Positions 16,380 to 25,028 of a stretch of DNA of 64,000 bases are shown here, in pieces. The stretch's first letter is position 1. Each line of letters opens with the position of its first letter. A program made the position numbers and the translations under genes. The notes below the pieces were generated by a model. It did no database searches and had not been told where the DNA came from. It saw only the letters and a program-made list of their open reading frames with translations. Source of the stretch: Candidatus Gastranaerophilales bacterium (GTDB taxonomy: Bacteria > Cyanobacteriota > Vampirovibrionia > Gastranaerophilales > Gastranaerophilaceae). The DNA lies in assembly GCA_944323995.1 (NCBI GenBank), contig CALUUN010000004.1, positions 62,001 through 126,000 of the forward strand. The letters run 5' to 3'.

Positions 16380-18952
16380 TTTTTTACGATTGAAAGCACG
16401 TAATTATCATTGAAGTATTTGTTTGCGGTTTCGATTATATCGGATTCTGTCACGCTGTTTATCAGTTTTGCATATTCATTTTTGAAGCCGTAGCCTCTGT
16501 TTGAGGCTTCAAACCAGCCTGCTGCGGAGGCTTTTTCAAGATTGGTTTCCTGACCTATTACAAACTGGCCGATTAGTTTGTCTTTGGCTTCCTGAAGCTC
16601 TTTTGTCCCGACATATTCCGTTTTGAGTCTGTTGATTTCTTCAAAAAGTTTTGTCTGTGACTTATCAAGTGTCTGCGGATTTGTGCCTATGTACATAACA
16701 AAATTTCCGCGCAGCATACTCGGGTTAAACGAGGTTCCGAGCTGGTATGCAAGCCCTTCTTGATCGCGGAGATTTTTAAAAAGTCTTGAGCTCATGCCGA
16801 CGCCCATTATGGAATCTATAACCTGAAGAGTTGCGTAATCTTTCAAATTCATAAGTCCGTCAGTCTGCCAGCCCAAAAATATCCAGGCGGTCTGAGTGGT
16901 TTTGTCTTGTTGAATTGATTTTCTTGCTGAATCTGCTGGTGTGATTGAATATTTTGTATAATCAAAAGTTTCGCCCTTTTTGCCGTTGAATATTTTTGTC
17001 AGTTCCGCAATTGTTTTTTCTTTGTCAACGTTTCCGTTAACAGATATTACTATATTTTTCGGATAAAAGATTTTGTTGTAATATTCAACTATGTCGGACT
17101 GCTGAATTTGGGGGTAGGTTTTTTCAAGAATTTTAGTCGAATTTGAATAGACCGAACCCTTATAAATTAGGGTGTTGTATTCTTCAATTGCTTTTTGCAG
17201 CGGAAGATCGCGGTTCTTTTTAATCGAATTGATTTTTTCGGTGCGAACTTTTTCTATTTCATAGTCATCAAAAATTGCGTTGTTGACAATTTCGTTTAAG
17301 ATTTCAAGAGTTTTGCCGTATTCGGATTTTGTTGTGAGAACTGAAATTGAAAACATATCGCCTTTGGATTGCGGTGAAATTTTTATGCCGTTATCTTCAA
17401 GGATTTGCGCAAGTTCTGAGGAAGAATATTTTTTTGTCCCTTTCATCATAACTGATGCGGTCATTTTTCCGGTTCCGGGAATTTTTTCAATAAATTCACC
17501 GCCTTTTGCCAGAATACTTATTGCGATAATATCGTTTGAAGTGTTCGGAGTCAAAAGAAGTTCGGCACCGTTTGAGAGTTTATATTTTTGCGTTTCGGAA
17601 TTTTCACTGACCAATTCCGCCTCGGTGTTTAAAGGTGTTATGTTGGAAACTTTAACTTCTTTTGAACTTTCCGGAAGAATTATTGAAACTGCACTTTTGT
17701 TTACGCCGAGATATTTGACGGCTGCGGTCTTAACATCTTTGGGCGTTACTTTTTTTATGTTTTCAACATAGTTTTCATAAAATTTTGTATCGCCTGTTGT
17801 CACAACCGTGTAGCCGAGTTCTCCCGCAATGTTTGTAATTGATTCTCTTGCGTAGTAAGTGTCGCGTTCTATCATGTTCTGCGCAAGTTTTACCTGTTCT
17901 GACGTCACGCCGTTTTTTTGAATTTGTTCAATTTCGTTGAATATATTTTGTTCAAGTTTTTTGCAGTTTTCAGGCGTGAAATTCGCCGAGATATAAAATA
18001 ATCCGTCCTCTTTGAATGTTGCATTGGAGGCTGAAACTGAAAATGCAAGCTGTTTGCGGTCTTTTATGTTCTGATAAAGAACTGATGATTTGCCGCCGCC
18101 GAGAATTGCGGAAAGCACATCCAGCGCGTAAGAATCTTTGTCGGTTATTTTTACGCCCCTGAATCCGATAAGCATATATCCCGATTGGGTTTGTGCATAA
18201 TCTGTTTTGCGTATTTGAGTTGTGAGAGGTTTTTCTTTCGGGTAATTGTGTTTCGGAACTTTTTTATATTCAGCGTTGAATTCGGATTTGATTTTTTCCA
18301 GCGCCGTCTGTGTATCAACATCACCGGTTATTATTGTTATCATGTTGGAAGGTGCGTAATATTTGTCAAAATATTCAAGAATTTCTTCCCGCGTTATTGT
18401 TTCTATTATCTCGTTTGTGCCGATTACTTTTCTTTTGTAAGGGTGGTTCGTATACATCATCTCTACAAGATTTTCGTAAACTTTGCTTGAGGGGGTATTT
18501 TTATCTTTTGAGATTTCTTCAAGAACCACTTTTCTTTCTCTTTCAAGCTCTTTGCGCGGGATTAAAGGGTTTTGAAGCATGTCTGCATGCATGCTTAATG
18601 CAAGGTTGAAATCTTTTGACGGAATTGTAATATAATAGTGCGTAAAATCTTTACTTGTTGCAGCATTGTTTACGGCTCCTTTTGACTCAAGAATTTTGTC
18701 AAATTCTCCTGGGGCGTGGTTTGTTGTGCCTTTGAAAAATAAATGTTCCAGAAAATGCGAAACTCCGTTGTTTTTGTCATTTTCGTTAATTGAACCCGTT
18801 TTAACCCAGGTGTCAATCGTTACAATCGGATTTGTCCGGACTTCCTCAATTATTACGGTCTGTCCGTTGTCCAGTTTGAAAACGTTAAAACCTGACGCAA
18901 ACGCAAAGTTTCCTGCAACTAACAAACACATTATTATAACCGCTTTTCTCAT
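16376..18952 (-). CDS. Two-domain M16 family zinc metallopeptidase, secreted
   Basis: An 858-residue protein with a signal peptide (MRKAVIIMCLLVAGNFAFAS). The N-terminal half has the inverted zinc motif His66-x-x-Glu69-His70 within SHFLEHLFFKG, and the downstream ligand glutamate lies in RKVVLEEISK. The second half (from about residue 430) repeats the M16 fold without an HxxEH motif (AKGGEFIEK, MMKGTKKYSS), as in fused processing-peptidase-like enzymes where the second half shapes the chamber. It probably degrades peptides in the periplasm. It stands alone between an XRE gene and a small unknown gene. Confidence 0.9.
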   Translation of the reverse strand: MRKAVIIMCLLVAGNFAFASGFNVFKLDNGQTVIIEEVRTNPIVTIDTWVKTGSINENDKNNGVSHFLEHLFFKGTTNHAPGEFDKILESKGAVNNAATSKDFTHYYITIPSKDFNLALSMHADMLQNPLIPRKELERERKVVLEEISKDKNTPSSKVYENLVEMMYTNHPYKRKVIGTNEIIETITREEILEYFDKYYAPSNMITIITGDVDTQTALEKIKSEFNAEYKKVPKHNYPKEKPLTTQIRKTDYAQTQSGYMLIGFRGVKITDKDSYALDVLSAILGGGKSSVLYQNIKDRKQLAFSVSASNATFKEDGLFYISANFTPENCKKLEQNIFNEIEQIQKNGVTSEQVKLAQNMIERDTYYARESITNIAGELGYTVVTTGDTKFYENYVENIKKVTPKDVKTAAVKYLGVNKSAVSIILPESSKEVKVSNITPLNTEAELVSENSETQKYKLSNGAELLLTPNTSNDIIAISILAKGGEFIEKIPGTGKMTASVMMKGTKKYSSSELAQILEDNGIKISPQSKGDMFSISVLTTKSEYGKTLEILNEIVNNAIFDDYEIEKVRTEKINSIKKNRDLPLQKAIEEYNTLIYKGSVYSNSTKILEKTYPQIQQSDIVEYYNKIFYPKNIVISVNGNVDKEKTIAELTKIFNGKKGETFDYTKYSITPADSARKSIQQDKTTQTAWIFLGWQTDGLMNLKDYATLQVIDSIMGVGMSSRLFKNLRDQEGLAYQLGTSFNPSMLRGNFVMYIGTNPQTLDKSQTKLFEEINRLKTEYVGTKELQEAKDKLIGQFVIGQETNLEKASAAGWFEASNRGYGFKNEYAKLINSVTESDIIETANKYFNDNYVLSIVKN

Positions 18953-19011
18953 AATTTCCCCTTTTAAAACATACTACTATTAACAGTATAATATAAAAAC
19001 CCGCAGGACGG

Positions 19012-19293
19012 TTATTTTTTAATCAAATGTTTTACCGTTTTGTAAAGCACGAACAATGCCGCTGCCCCCAGTGTGCAAAATACTGATGCAGGAGTCTTCT
19101 TGCGATCTATCGGATTATATTTTTCACCGCTTACAAAAATATCCTCGTTTAGTTTGTTAAAATCTTTGGTAGCTTGGTAATGCGAGTATAATACAGGCTC
19201 ATAATGCTTGTCCGGCGCCTGTATTACACCAAGTACAAACGGCCCGTTATGCATGGGTTTGTTTGCAATATTTTCTTTCACTACCACTTCCAT
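19012..19293 (-). CDS. Unknown small protein with C-terminal membrane helix
   Basis: A 93-residue protein. Residues about 1-70 are polar (GPFVLGVIQAPDKHYEP, DEDIFVSGEKY-like segment), followed by one hydrophobic helix (ASVFCTLGAAALFVLYKTV) and a lysine tail, so it is probably tail-anchored in the inner membrane. No family recognised. The ribosome site is weak; an internal ATG at residue 14 is an alternative start. It lies divergent from the PerR-like gene with 132 bases between. Confidence 0.55.
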   Translation of the reverse strand: MEVVVKENIANKPMHNGPFVLGVIQAPDKHYEPVLYSHYQATKDFNKLNEDIFVSGEKYNPIDRKKTPASVFCTLGAAALFVLYKTVKHLIKK

Positions 19294-19368
19294 AGTTCTA
19301 TTAAAACAGAGCGCGTGAAAAAATTGCTACATTTTTGTATTTATATTAAGAGGTAAACCGTTCATGCA

Positions 19369-19411
19369 TTGACTTTTTAACGAAAATATCGTAAAATGAG
19401 AATTATTATCA
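19369..19411 (+). promoter_or_regulatory. Promoter of the peroxide-stress cluster with overlapping Fur/PerR-type box
   Basis: TTGACT (19369-19374), 17 bases, TAAAAT (19392-19397). Directly on the -10/start region lies TGAGAATTATTATCA (19397-19411), which matches the 7-1-7 Fur-family inverted repeat TGATAAT-N-ATTATCA at 14 of 15 positions. A repressor bound here would block transcription, consistent with autoregulation by the first gene. Confidence 0.68.
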
Positions 19412-19425
19412 AGTTTTGAGGTATT

Positions 19426-19800
19426 ATGAATTATTCTAAACAAAGAGAAGTTGTTCTGGATGCATTAATTAATAATGTGATACATCCGACTGCCGAAAAA
19501 TTGTATTCAATAATTCAGATTGAATATCCGGAGGTCAGCAAGGCTACTTTGTACAGAAATTTAAATCAGCTTGCGGAAGCCGGAATAATAAAAAAAATCG
19601 ACGGACTTGAAGCACCGGCTCATTTTGACCATAACACGCATCCGCATTATCATTTTATATGCGAAAAGTGCGGACGGGTTTTTGATGTGAGCAGTGATGT
19701 TGCAAAAGATGTAGTAAGTAAGACAGAAGAAGAAACAGGCTTTAAAGTTACAAGCCATGAAATTGTGTTCAAAGGTTTGTGCAAAGACTGTCAAGAGTAA
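19426..19800 (+). CDS. perR: Fur-family peroxide-responsive regulator (PerR-like)
   Basis: A 124-residue protein with the N-terminal winged helix ([29 protein letters not shown]) and C-terminal metal-binding half. The structural zinc ligands are Cys79, Cys82, Cys119 and Cys122. The histidine-rich [12 protein letters not shown] stretch supplies regulatory metal ligands, as in PerR. PerR rather than Fur is favoured by the neighbours: rubredoxin, rubrerythrin and a flavodiiron protein. It is somewhat short for the family because the first helix is reduced. It presumably represses its own cluster under iron-replete, peroxide-free conditions. Confidence 0.88.
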   Translation: MNYSKQREVVLDALINNVIHPTAEKLYSIIQIEYPEVSKATLYRNLNQLAEAGIIKKIDGLEAPAHFDHNTHPHYHFICEKCGRVFDVSSDVAKDVVSKTEEETGFKVTSHEIVFKGLCKDCQE

Positions 19801-19811
19801 AGGAGAAAATT

Positions 19812-19958
19812 ATGGAAAAGTATGTATGCACTGTATGCGGATACGTTTATGATCCGGCTGAAAATGACGGTGTTCCGTTCAAGAAACTGCCTGATGATTG
19901 GACATGTCCTTTATGCGCAATGCCTAAAGAAATGTTTGAACTTATGGAAGATGAATAG
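19812..19958 (+). CDS. Rubredoxin
   Basis: A 48-residue protein with AGGAG six bases before the ATG. It has the two iron-binding pairs [10 protein letters not shown] and [12 protein letters not shown], and the typical middle [13 protein letters not shown]. It carries single electrons, most likely from an NAD(P)H-linked or ferredoxin-linked reductase to the neighbouring rubrerythrin and flavodiiron protein. It lies 11 bases after perR and 17 bases before rubrerythrin, so one operon. Confidence 0.95.
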   Translation: MEKYVCTVCGYVYDPAENDGVPFKKLPDDWTCPLCAMPKEMFELMEDE

Positions 19959-19975
19959 GAGCAGCGGAGAAAATT

Positions 19976-20515
19976 ATGGAATTAAAAGGATCTAAAACGG
20001 AAAAAAATCTTATGACCGCTTTTGCCGGTGAATCCGAAGCGAGAAATAAGTATACTTATTACGCCTCTCAAGCCAAAAAGGAAGGTTTTGTTCAGATAAG
20101 CAGAATCTTTGAAGAAACCGCAAATAACGAAAAAGAGCACGCAAAACTCTGGTTTAAATACCTTCACGACGGAAAAGTTCCCGAAACATTAAAAGCGCTT
20201 GAAGATGCGGCGAACGGCGAAAATTACGAGTGGACGGAAATGTATGCTCAATTTGCAAAAGAAGCCAAAGAAGAAGGCTTTAATGAGCTTGCCGTTCTTT
20301 TTGAAATGGTTGCAAAAATTGAAAAAGAACACGAAGAAAGATACAGAAAACTTCTGGAAAATATTAAAAATAATACTGTTTTCAACAAATCTTCCGAAGT
20401 TCTGTGGGAATGCGGAAACTGCGGGCATGTATTCAAAGGTGAAAATGCACCCGAAATCTGCCCTGTGTGCAAACATCCTAAAGCATATTTCTTTGTGAAA
20501 GCAAACAACTATTAA
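19976..20515 (+). CDS. rbr: Rubrerythrin (NADH/rubredoxin peroxidase)
   Basis: A 179-residue protein. The ferritin-like diiron domain carries the two ExxH-type half-sites (ESEARNKY at 19-26, EKEHAKLW at 52-59; [23 protein letters not shown] at 116-123). The C-terminal rubredoxin domain has Cys146, Cys149, Cys162 and Cys165. It reduces hydrogen peroxide to water with electrons from rubredoxin, a cytoplasmic defence typical of anaerobes. The gene order perR-rubredoxin-rbr supports peroxide control. Confidence 0.96.
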   Translation: MELKGSKTEKNLMTAFAGESEARNKYTYYASQAKKEGFVQISRIFEETANNEKEHAKLWFKYLHDGKVPETLKALEDAANGENYEWTEMYAQFAKEAKEEGFNELAVLFEMVAKIEKEHEERYRKLLENIKNNTVFNKSSEVLWECGNCGHVFKGENAPEICPVCKHPKAYFFVKANNY

Positions 20516-20520
20516 TTTTT

Positions 20521-20551
20521 TAAAGGCTTTGCTTTTTGCAAAGCCTTTTTT
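20521..20551 (+). terminator. Terminator after rubrerythrin
   Basis: AAGGCTTTGC-TTTTT-GCAAAGCC followed by six T. Read-through into the flavodiiron gene is possible; a TATAAT at 20556-20561 may provide a separate start. Confidence 0.82.
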
Positions 20552-20597
20552 ATGATATAATTTTTATGGGATTTACTACCGAAATAAGGAGATGCTT

Positions 20598-21767
20598 ATG
20601 AAATTCAGGGAAATTAAAAACAATGTATTTTATTGCGGTTTAAATGACAGAGAGCGCAAAATTTTTGATGAACTTATTCCGCTTGAGCAGGGAACAAGTT
20701 ACAATTCGTATCTTGTAAAAGGTTCTGAAAAAATTGCGCTGATTGATACAATGTATCCGCCAAAATCAGAAGAATATTTGAAAAATTTAGACGAAAATAA
20801 CATCACAAAAATTGATTATATTATCGCAAACCACGGTGAACAGGATCATACGGGAACTTTGCCGGAATTAATAAAAAAATATCCCGAAGCGATAATTGTT
20901 ACAAACCAGTTCTGCAAAAATAATATAATGGAAATGCTTTTAATTCCGGAGAATAGAATTCAGGTAATCAAAAATAATGAAGAAATTTCTCTCGGTGATA
21001 AAACTTTAAGATTTTTAATGGCTCCCGGTGTACACTGGCCCGATACAATGTTTACGTATATTGTTGAGGATAATTTGCTTTGCACATGTGATTTTCTCGG
21101 AGCGCATTATACATTTGACGATATTTTTGCGGACGACAGCAAAGAACTTGAACATTCCGCAAAACGTTATTACGCTGAAATTATGATGCCGTTCAGAAAA
21201 ATGTGTCAGAAATACACGCAGCAGGTAAAAGATTTGAAACCCGATATGATTTTGCCGAGCCACGGCCCTATTTATAAAAATCCTGAGTTTATTCTTGATT
21301 TGTATCAAGATTGGTCAAGCGATGAGCCTAAAAATCTGGTTGTTCTTCCTTATGTTTCCATGTACGGAAGCGTTGAGGAGATGATTAACTATCTTGCGGA
21401 TAAATTAAATAAAGCCGGTATACAAACAATTAAACATGATATTGTGTCAGATGACCTCGGCGATCTTGCAATGGCTATAGTCGATGCAAAAACAATTGTT
21501 CTGGGCGCGTCTATGGTCCTTTGCTCTCCGCATCCTGCGGCAGCTAACGCGGCTTATCTTGTGAATATATTGAATCCGAAAGCAAAGTATGCATCAATTA
21601 TCGGTTCTTACGGCTGGGGCGGTGATCTGGTCGGAAAACTCACAAATATGCTCTCCAATCTTAAGGTTGAATTGATTGAGCCTATTTTGATTAAGGGCAA
21701 AGCTAAACCCGAAACTTTCCAAAAACTTGACGAAATGGCACGCGTGATTATTGAAAAACACGGTTAA
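20598..21767 (+). CDS. Flavodiiron protein (rubredoxin:oxygen/nitric oxide oxidoreductase)
   Basis: A 389-residue protein. The beta-lactamase-like diiron domain has His79-x-Glu81-x-Asp83-His84 in ANHGEQDHTGTLPEL, then APGVHWPDTMF, CDFLGAHY and LPSHGPIY ligands. The C-terminal flavodoxin domain (LVVLPYVSMYGSVEEMI, GSYGWGGDLVGKL) binds FMN. It reduces O2 to water, or NO to N2O, with rubredoxin as donor. AAGGAG abuts an ATG at 20592, so the ATG at 20598 with six-base spacing is the preferred start. It completes the oxygen/peroxide detoxification set. Confidence 0.94.
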   Translation: MKFREIKNNVFYCGLNDRERKIFDELIPLEQGTSYNSYLVKGSEKIALIDTMYPPKSEEYLKNLDENNITKIDYIIANHGEQDHTGTLPELIKKYPEAIIVTNQFCKNNIMEMLLIPENRIQVIKNNEEISLGDKTLRFLMAPGVHWPDTMFTYIVEDNLLCTCDFLGAHYTFDDIFADDSKELEHSAKRYYAEIMMPFRKMCQKYTQQVKDLKPDMILPSHGPIYKNPEFILDLYQDWSSDEPKNLVVLPYVSMYGSVEEMINYLADKLNKAGIQTIKHDIVSDDLGDLAMAIVDAKTIVLGASMVLCSPHPAAANAAYLVNILNPKAKYASIIGSYGWGGDLVGKLTNMLSNLKVELIEPILIKGKAKPETFQKLDEMARVIIEKHG

Positions 21768-21791
21768 TATTTCGTTACAAAAAAGTCAATA

Positions 21792-21833
21792 AAAGTTCTT
21801 CCTGAGTTTTATAAATTCAGGAAGAATTTTTTA
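21792..21833 (+). terminator. Terminator after flavodiiron protein
   Basis: TTCTTCCTGA and TCAGGAAGAA form a ten-pair stem followed by a TTTTTT run. Confidence 0.8.
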
Positions 21834-21845
21834 AGGTGTGAAGTT

Positions 21846-22643
21846 ATGTATGTAAACAGAGTTGATTTGAATAAAACCGTAAATTACCGGCAAATGCAGG
21901 ATTCAAAGAAAAATTCACCTGCGCGGGATTATTCATTCCAAACTTCTCTTTATGATACAAAAGGCGTTAATGTACACTTCGGTTCTCTGGCACGCGGCAT
22001 CAATGCAATTGAAAATGAATGCATAGATATATTGCGTGATGCAAGGATCGGCCGATCCCGACGGTTCAGCGAATACGACATTGAAGATATTATCAAAAAC
22101 CTTAAATTTGTTAAAGATCAGCAGGAGAAACCAGATATTGTAAAATCGGTTATGGCTCTTGATGAAGAGCATTGCGGTCTTCTTCCGAACGTTGATATGT
22201 TTAAAAAATTGGTGAAAACAATTGCGGAAAGACCCGAAGATGAAAGATTTGCCATTCTTCAATTTGCACAAAGCGAGATTGAAAAAGCAGCCAAACCTAT
22301 GGAGACATTTTTTAACCTGCCGTATAAAATTCAAGACGGTCTTACAAAATTGCTTTGCAAAATTGACGATGTGAATGAGTCCTTCCTGTTCAAAGACGAC
22401 TATGCGCGTATGTCAACAATTGACTCGCTATATGATACTTTCAGGGTTGCTCTTTACGGGCATGAAGATATGGCGGATATAGACAAAATATTTAGAGGAA
22501 GTTATAAGAAAGAAAATCTTGAAATTTTGAAATCAGATTATAATTATTATAAAAAACAGGATGTGTTTAAAAATGATTTAGCAAAAGAAAAAGTACTGTC
22601 GGTTGTTCAAAGTATTACCGATTATTTTGAAAAAAATATATAA
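21846..22643 (+). CDS. Unknown protein, 265 residues
   Basis: No family recognised. There is no signal peptide or membrane segment. The first ~40 residues are polar and probably disordered (NKTVNYRQMQDSKKNSPARDY, then VNVHFGSLARG). The rest is alpha-helical and acidic/basic mixed (YDIEDIIKNLKFVKDQQEK, ERFAILQFAQSEIEKAAKPM, KILRGSYKKENLEILKSDY-like segments). It starts at ATG 21846 with AAGGTG upstream and ends in a terminator shared with the convergent thrS. A cytoplasmic lineage-specific protein is the best description. Confidence 0.65.
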   Translation: MYVNRVDLNKTVNYRQMQDSKKNSPARDYSFQTSLYDTKGVNVHFGSLARGINAIENECIDILRDARIGRSRRFSEYDIEDIIKNLKFVKDQQEKPDIVKSVMALDEEHCGLLPNVDMFKKLVKTIAERPEDERFAILQFAQSEIEKAAKPMETFFNLPYKIQDGLTKLLCKIDDVNESFLFKDDYARMSTIDSLYDTFRVALYGHEDMADIDKIFRGSYKKENLEILKSDYNYYKKQDVFKNDLAKEKVLSVVQSITDYFEKNI

Positions 22644-22671
22644 AAAAGCAGGCTGTAAAGCCTGCTTTTTC
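22643..22671. terminator. Bidirectional terminator between the unknown gene and thrS
   Basis: AAAAAGCAGGCT-GTAA-AGCCTGCTTTTT: a symmetric stem with A and T runs, placed between the two convergent stop codons. Confidence 0.85.
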
Positions 22672-24477
22672 TTATGCTTTAACAAGGTCATTTGCGAACG
22701 ATTCGGTTGAGCGTGAATGAATTTCGTTTTCAATTTTTGAAATAAATTCATCAACTTTCATTGTTCCGACCTGACCGATACCGCGAGCACGGACAGCAAC
22801 TGAATTTGACTCAATTTCTTTGTCGCCGATTACAACAACATAAGGAATTTTCTTATCTTGAAGGCTTTCTCTGATTTTGTAATTCATGCTTTCCGAGCGG
22901 TCATCAAGTCTTGCTCTGATACCTGCTGCCCGCATTTTTTTGTATACTTCTTCAGCAAAGTCAACGTGTTTTTCGTTAGATATAGGAACAATAGCAACCT
23001 GAGTCGGTGCAAGCCAGGTCGGGAATGCGCCCGCGTAATGTTCAATCAAAATTCCGTGGAAGCGTTCCATAGAACCGAATATTACACGGTGAAGCATAAC
23101 AGGGGTTTTCATTGAACCGTCTTTGTCCTGATATTTAATATCAAAACGTTCCGGAAGGTTGAAATCCAACTGAATTGTTGCACACTGCCATGTTCTTCCG
23201 ATAGCGTCTTTTACCTTGAAGTCGATTTTCGGACCGTAAAATGCGCCGTCGCCTTCGTTGATTTCGTATTTCATTCCGCGTCTGTCCATTGCTTCTTTCA
23301 GACCGGCTTCCGCTCTGTTCCAGTTCTCAATTTCGCCGACATAGCTTTCCGGACGGGTTGAAAGTTCAACTTCAAAATCCATCTTGAACATTGCCATTGT
23401 ATCTGCGACAAAATCAATGATTTCGTTGATTTCGTCAACAAGCTGTTCGGGTGTGCAGAAAATATGCGCATCGTCTTGAGTAAAGCCCTGTACACGGGTT
23501 AAACCGGACAGTGCACCTGATTTTTCTTTTCTGTAAACAGTTCCGAGTTCCGCCATTCTTAACGGCAAAGAGCGGTAGGAATATCTGTTTGCCTGATAAA
23601 TAAGAATATGGAACGGACAATTCATCGGTTTTACGATATATTGTTCGTCGTCCTCATTTTCTTTCTGGATAAAGAACATGTTTTCTCTGTAATGGTCTAT
23701 ATGTCCTGAAAGTTCCCAGAGTTTTGATTTTGCGATTTGCGGGGTATTAACGATAACGTAACCGCGTTTTCTGTGTTCCGTTCTCCAGTAATTTTCGATT
23801 TCTTCTCTCACAACAGCCAGATTCGGGTGCCACAAAACAAGTCCGCCGCCGATTTCTTCTCTTACCGAAAACAAATCAAGTTTTGTACCGAGTTTTCTGT
23901 GATCCCTTTTTTCGGCTTCTTCAAGAAAATTCAGGTAATCCGCAAGATCTTCTTTTGTCCAGAATGCCGTTGCGTAAATTCTCTGGAGCATTTTATTTTT
24001 TTCATTTCCTCTCCAGTAGGCTCCGGCAACCTTGAGTAATTTGATTGCGTTCGGTTTTATATAGCTTGTATTTGGAAGGTGAGGGCCTGCGCAAAGGTCG
24101 TTGAACAATACATTGCCGTCTTTGTCTTTTGTCAGATACAGTGTCGGATTGTCGTTTCTGTGTTCTTCCAAAAGTTCGGCTTTGTAAATTTCACCTTCTT
24201 TTTTGAATTCTTCAATCTGTGCATCAACATCTTTTACATAGTGTTTTTCAAATGTTAAATTTTGTTTTACTATGTTTTTCATTTCTTCTTCGATTTTGAC
24301 AAGGTCGTCTTCGGTGAAGGCATGCCCGTCAGTCAAATCAAAGTCGTAATAAAAACCCGTATCCGTTGCCGGTCCTATAGCCAACTTTGCCTCAGGAAAC
24401 AGCTTTTGTACGGCCTGTGCCATAATGTGCGATGTCGAGTGTCTTAATACACCCAGCGTTGATTCGTTTTTTTCCAT
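22672..24477 (-). CDS. thrS: Threonine--tRNA ligase lacking the N-terminal TGS domain
   Basis: A 601-residue class II aminoacyl-tRNA synthetase. The chain begins directly at the editing domain (His13-xxx-His17 in RHSTSHIMAQ; NDLCAGPHLPNT with the Cys/His partner). The catalytic core follows (GGGLVLWHPNLAVVREEIENYW, PMNCPFHILIY with the zinc cysteine, RVQGFTQDDAHIFC) and then the anticodon-binding domain (VAIVPISNEKHVDFAEEVYKKM). The ~60-residue TGS domain of E. coli ThrRS is missing; no start or homologous sequence lies upstream. Such shortened enzymes occur naturally in several lineages. AAAGGAAT precedes the ATG. Confidence 0.95.
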   Translation of the reverse strand: MEKNESTLGVLRHSTSHIMAQAVQKLFPEAKLAIGPATDTGFYYDFDLTDGHAFTEDDLVKIEEEMKNIVKQNLTFEKHYVKDVDAQIEEFKKEGEIYKAELLEEHRNDNPTLYLTKDKDGNVLFNDLCAGPHLPNTSYIKPNAIKLLKVAGAYWRGNEKNKMLQRIYATAFWTKEDLADYLNFLEEAEKRDHRKLGTKLDLFSVREEIGGGLVLWHPNLAVVREEIENYWRTEHRKRGYVIVNTPQIAKSKLWELSGHIDHYRENMFFIQKENEDDEQYIVKPMNCPFHILIYQANRYSYRSLPLRMAELGTVYRKEKSGALSGLTRVQGFTQDDAHIFCTPEQLVDEINEIIDFVADTMAMFKMDFEVELSTRPESYVGEIENWNRAEAGLKEAMDRRGMKYEINEGDGAFYGPKIDFKVKDAIGRTWQCATIQLDFNLPERFDIKYQDKDGSMKTPVMLHRVIFGSMERFHGILIEHYAGAFPTWLAPTQVAIVPISNEKHVDFAEEVYKKMRAAGIRARLDDRSESMNYKIRESLQDKKIPYVVVIGDKEIESNSVAVRARGIGQVGTMKVDEFISKIENEIHSRSTESFANDLVKA

Positions 24478-24654
24478 TTTATTCCTTTCGTCCTTTGGGT
24501 TCTACGGCAAATTCTGTTTAAATAATAACGTTTATATAAACTTTTGCCCCCGGGGCGGACCCCCCTAACTCTACATAAAAATTGTAGCACAAACATCTGA
24601 TTTATAATAATTATTATTCATGACATCAGGCTAATCAGTATAGGCTGTTATTAT
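24478..24654 (-). promoter_or_regulatory. thrS leader region with GC-rich hairpin
   Basis: Upstream of thrS a very GC-rich island in an AT-rich region (plus strand 24545-24566) contains the palindrome GCCCCGGGGC and a C6 run. A minus-strand TACAAT (24581-24586) may be the -10 box; no good -35 is visible. I see no T-box specifier or antiterminator sequence. Confidence 0.35.
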
Positions 24655-24690
24655 TGATTTATAAATCATATTTATATATTTATAAATCAT
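24655..24690. promoter_or_regulatory. Operator-like palindromes before the XRE gene at 24725
   Basis: A perfect 14-base palindrome, TGATTTATAAATCA (24655-24668), is followed by a second copy of most of it, TTTATAAATCAT (24679-24690). Two similar sites just upstream of a small regulator suggest autoregulation. Confidence 0.5.
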
Positions 24691-24724
24691 TAGCATGAGA
24701 TAAAAAAAGGAGTAATATATCTAT

Positions 24725-24946
24725 ATGGAAAGAGAAAAGATTATTAAAATTTTTGCGGAAAACTTGAGAGCGGAACGTGCGAGGAAAAGATTTTCACAGG
24801 AATATCTGGCGGAGAAAGCTGATATAACACCTGAATATCTTGCACGCGTTGAACATGAAAAATACAGCCCGTCGCTGGTTGTTATTGCCAAATTAGCTCT
24901 TGCGCTGGGAATAACTGTTGACAAACTTATACCGCTTGATGTTTAA
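24725..24946 (+). CDS. XRE-family helix-turn-helix regulator
   Basis: A 73-residue, single-domain Cro/C1-type HTH protein (FAENLRAERARKRFSQEYLAEKADITPEYLARVEHEKYSPSLVVIAKLALALG motif order; recognition helix around TPEYLARVEHE). AAGGAG lies 12 bases before the ATG, slightly long. It stands upstream of ssb with 82 bases between. Unlike the other two small XRE genes it is not next to a pilin-like gene. Target unknown; probably autoregulatory given the palindromes upstream. Confidence 0.8.
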   Translation: MEREKIIKIFAENLRAERARKRFSQEYLAEKADITPEYLARVEHEKYSPSLVVIAKLALALGITVDKLIPLDV

Positions 24947-25028
24947 CATTTCTTATCAATAAATCGGGTTTCGCCTCATAAAATTCGTTTTTATTGTAAT
25001 ATGTAATAAAACGAGAAAGAGGTAAAAA

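Noticed and set aside
24478-24600. T-box riboswitch in the thrS leader
   Set aside because: The leader is short and the conserved T-box sequence and antiterminator are not visible.
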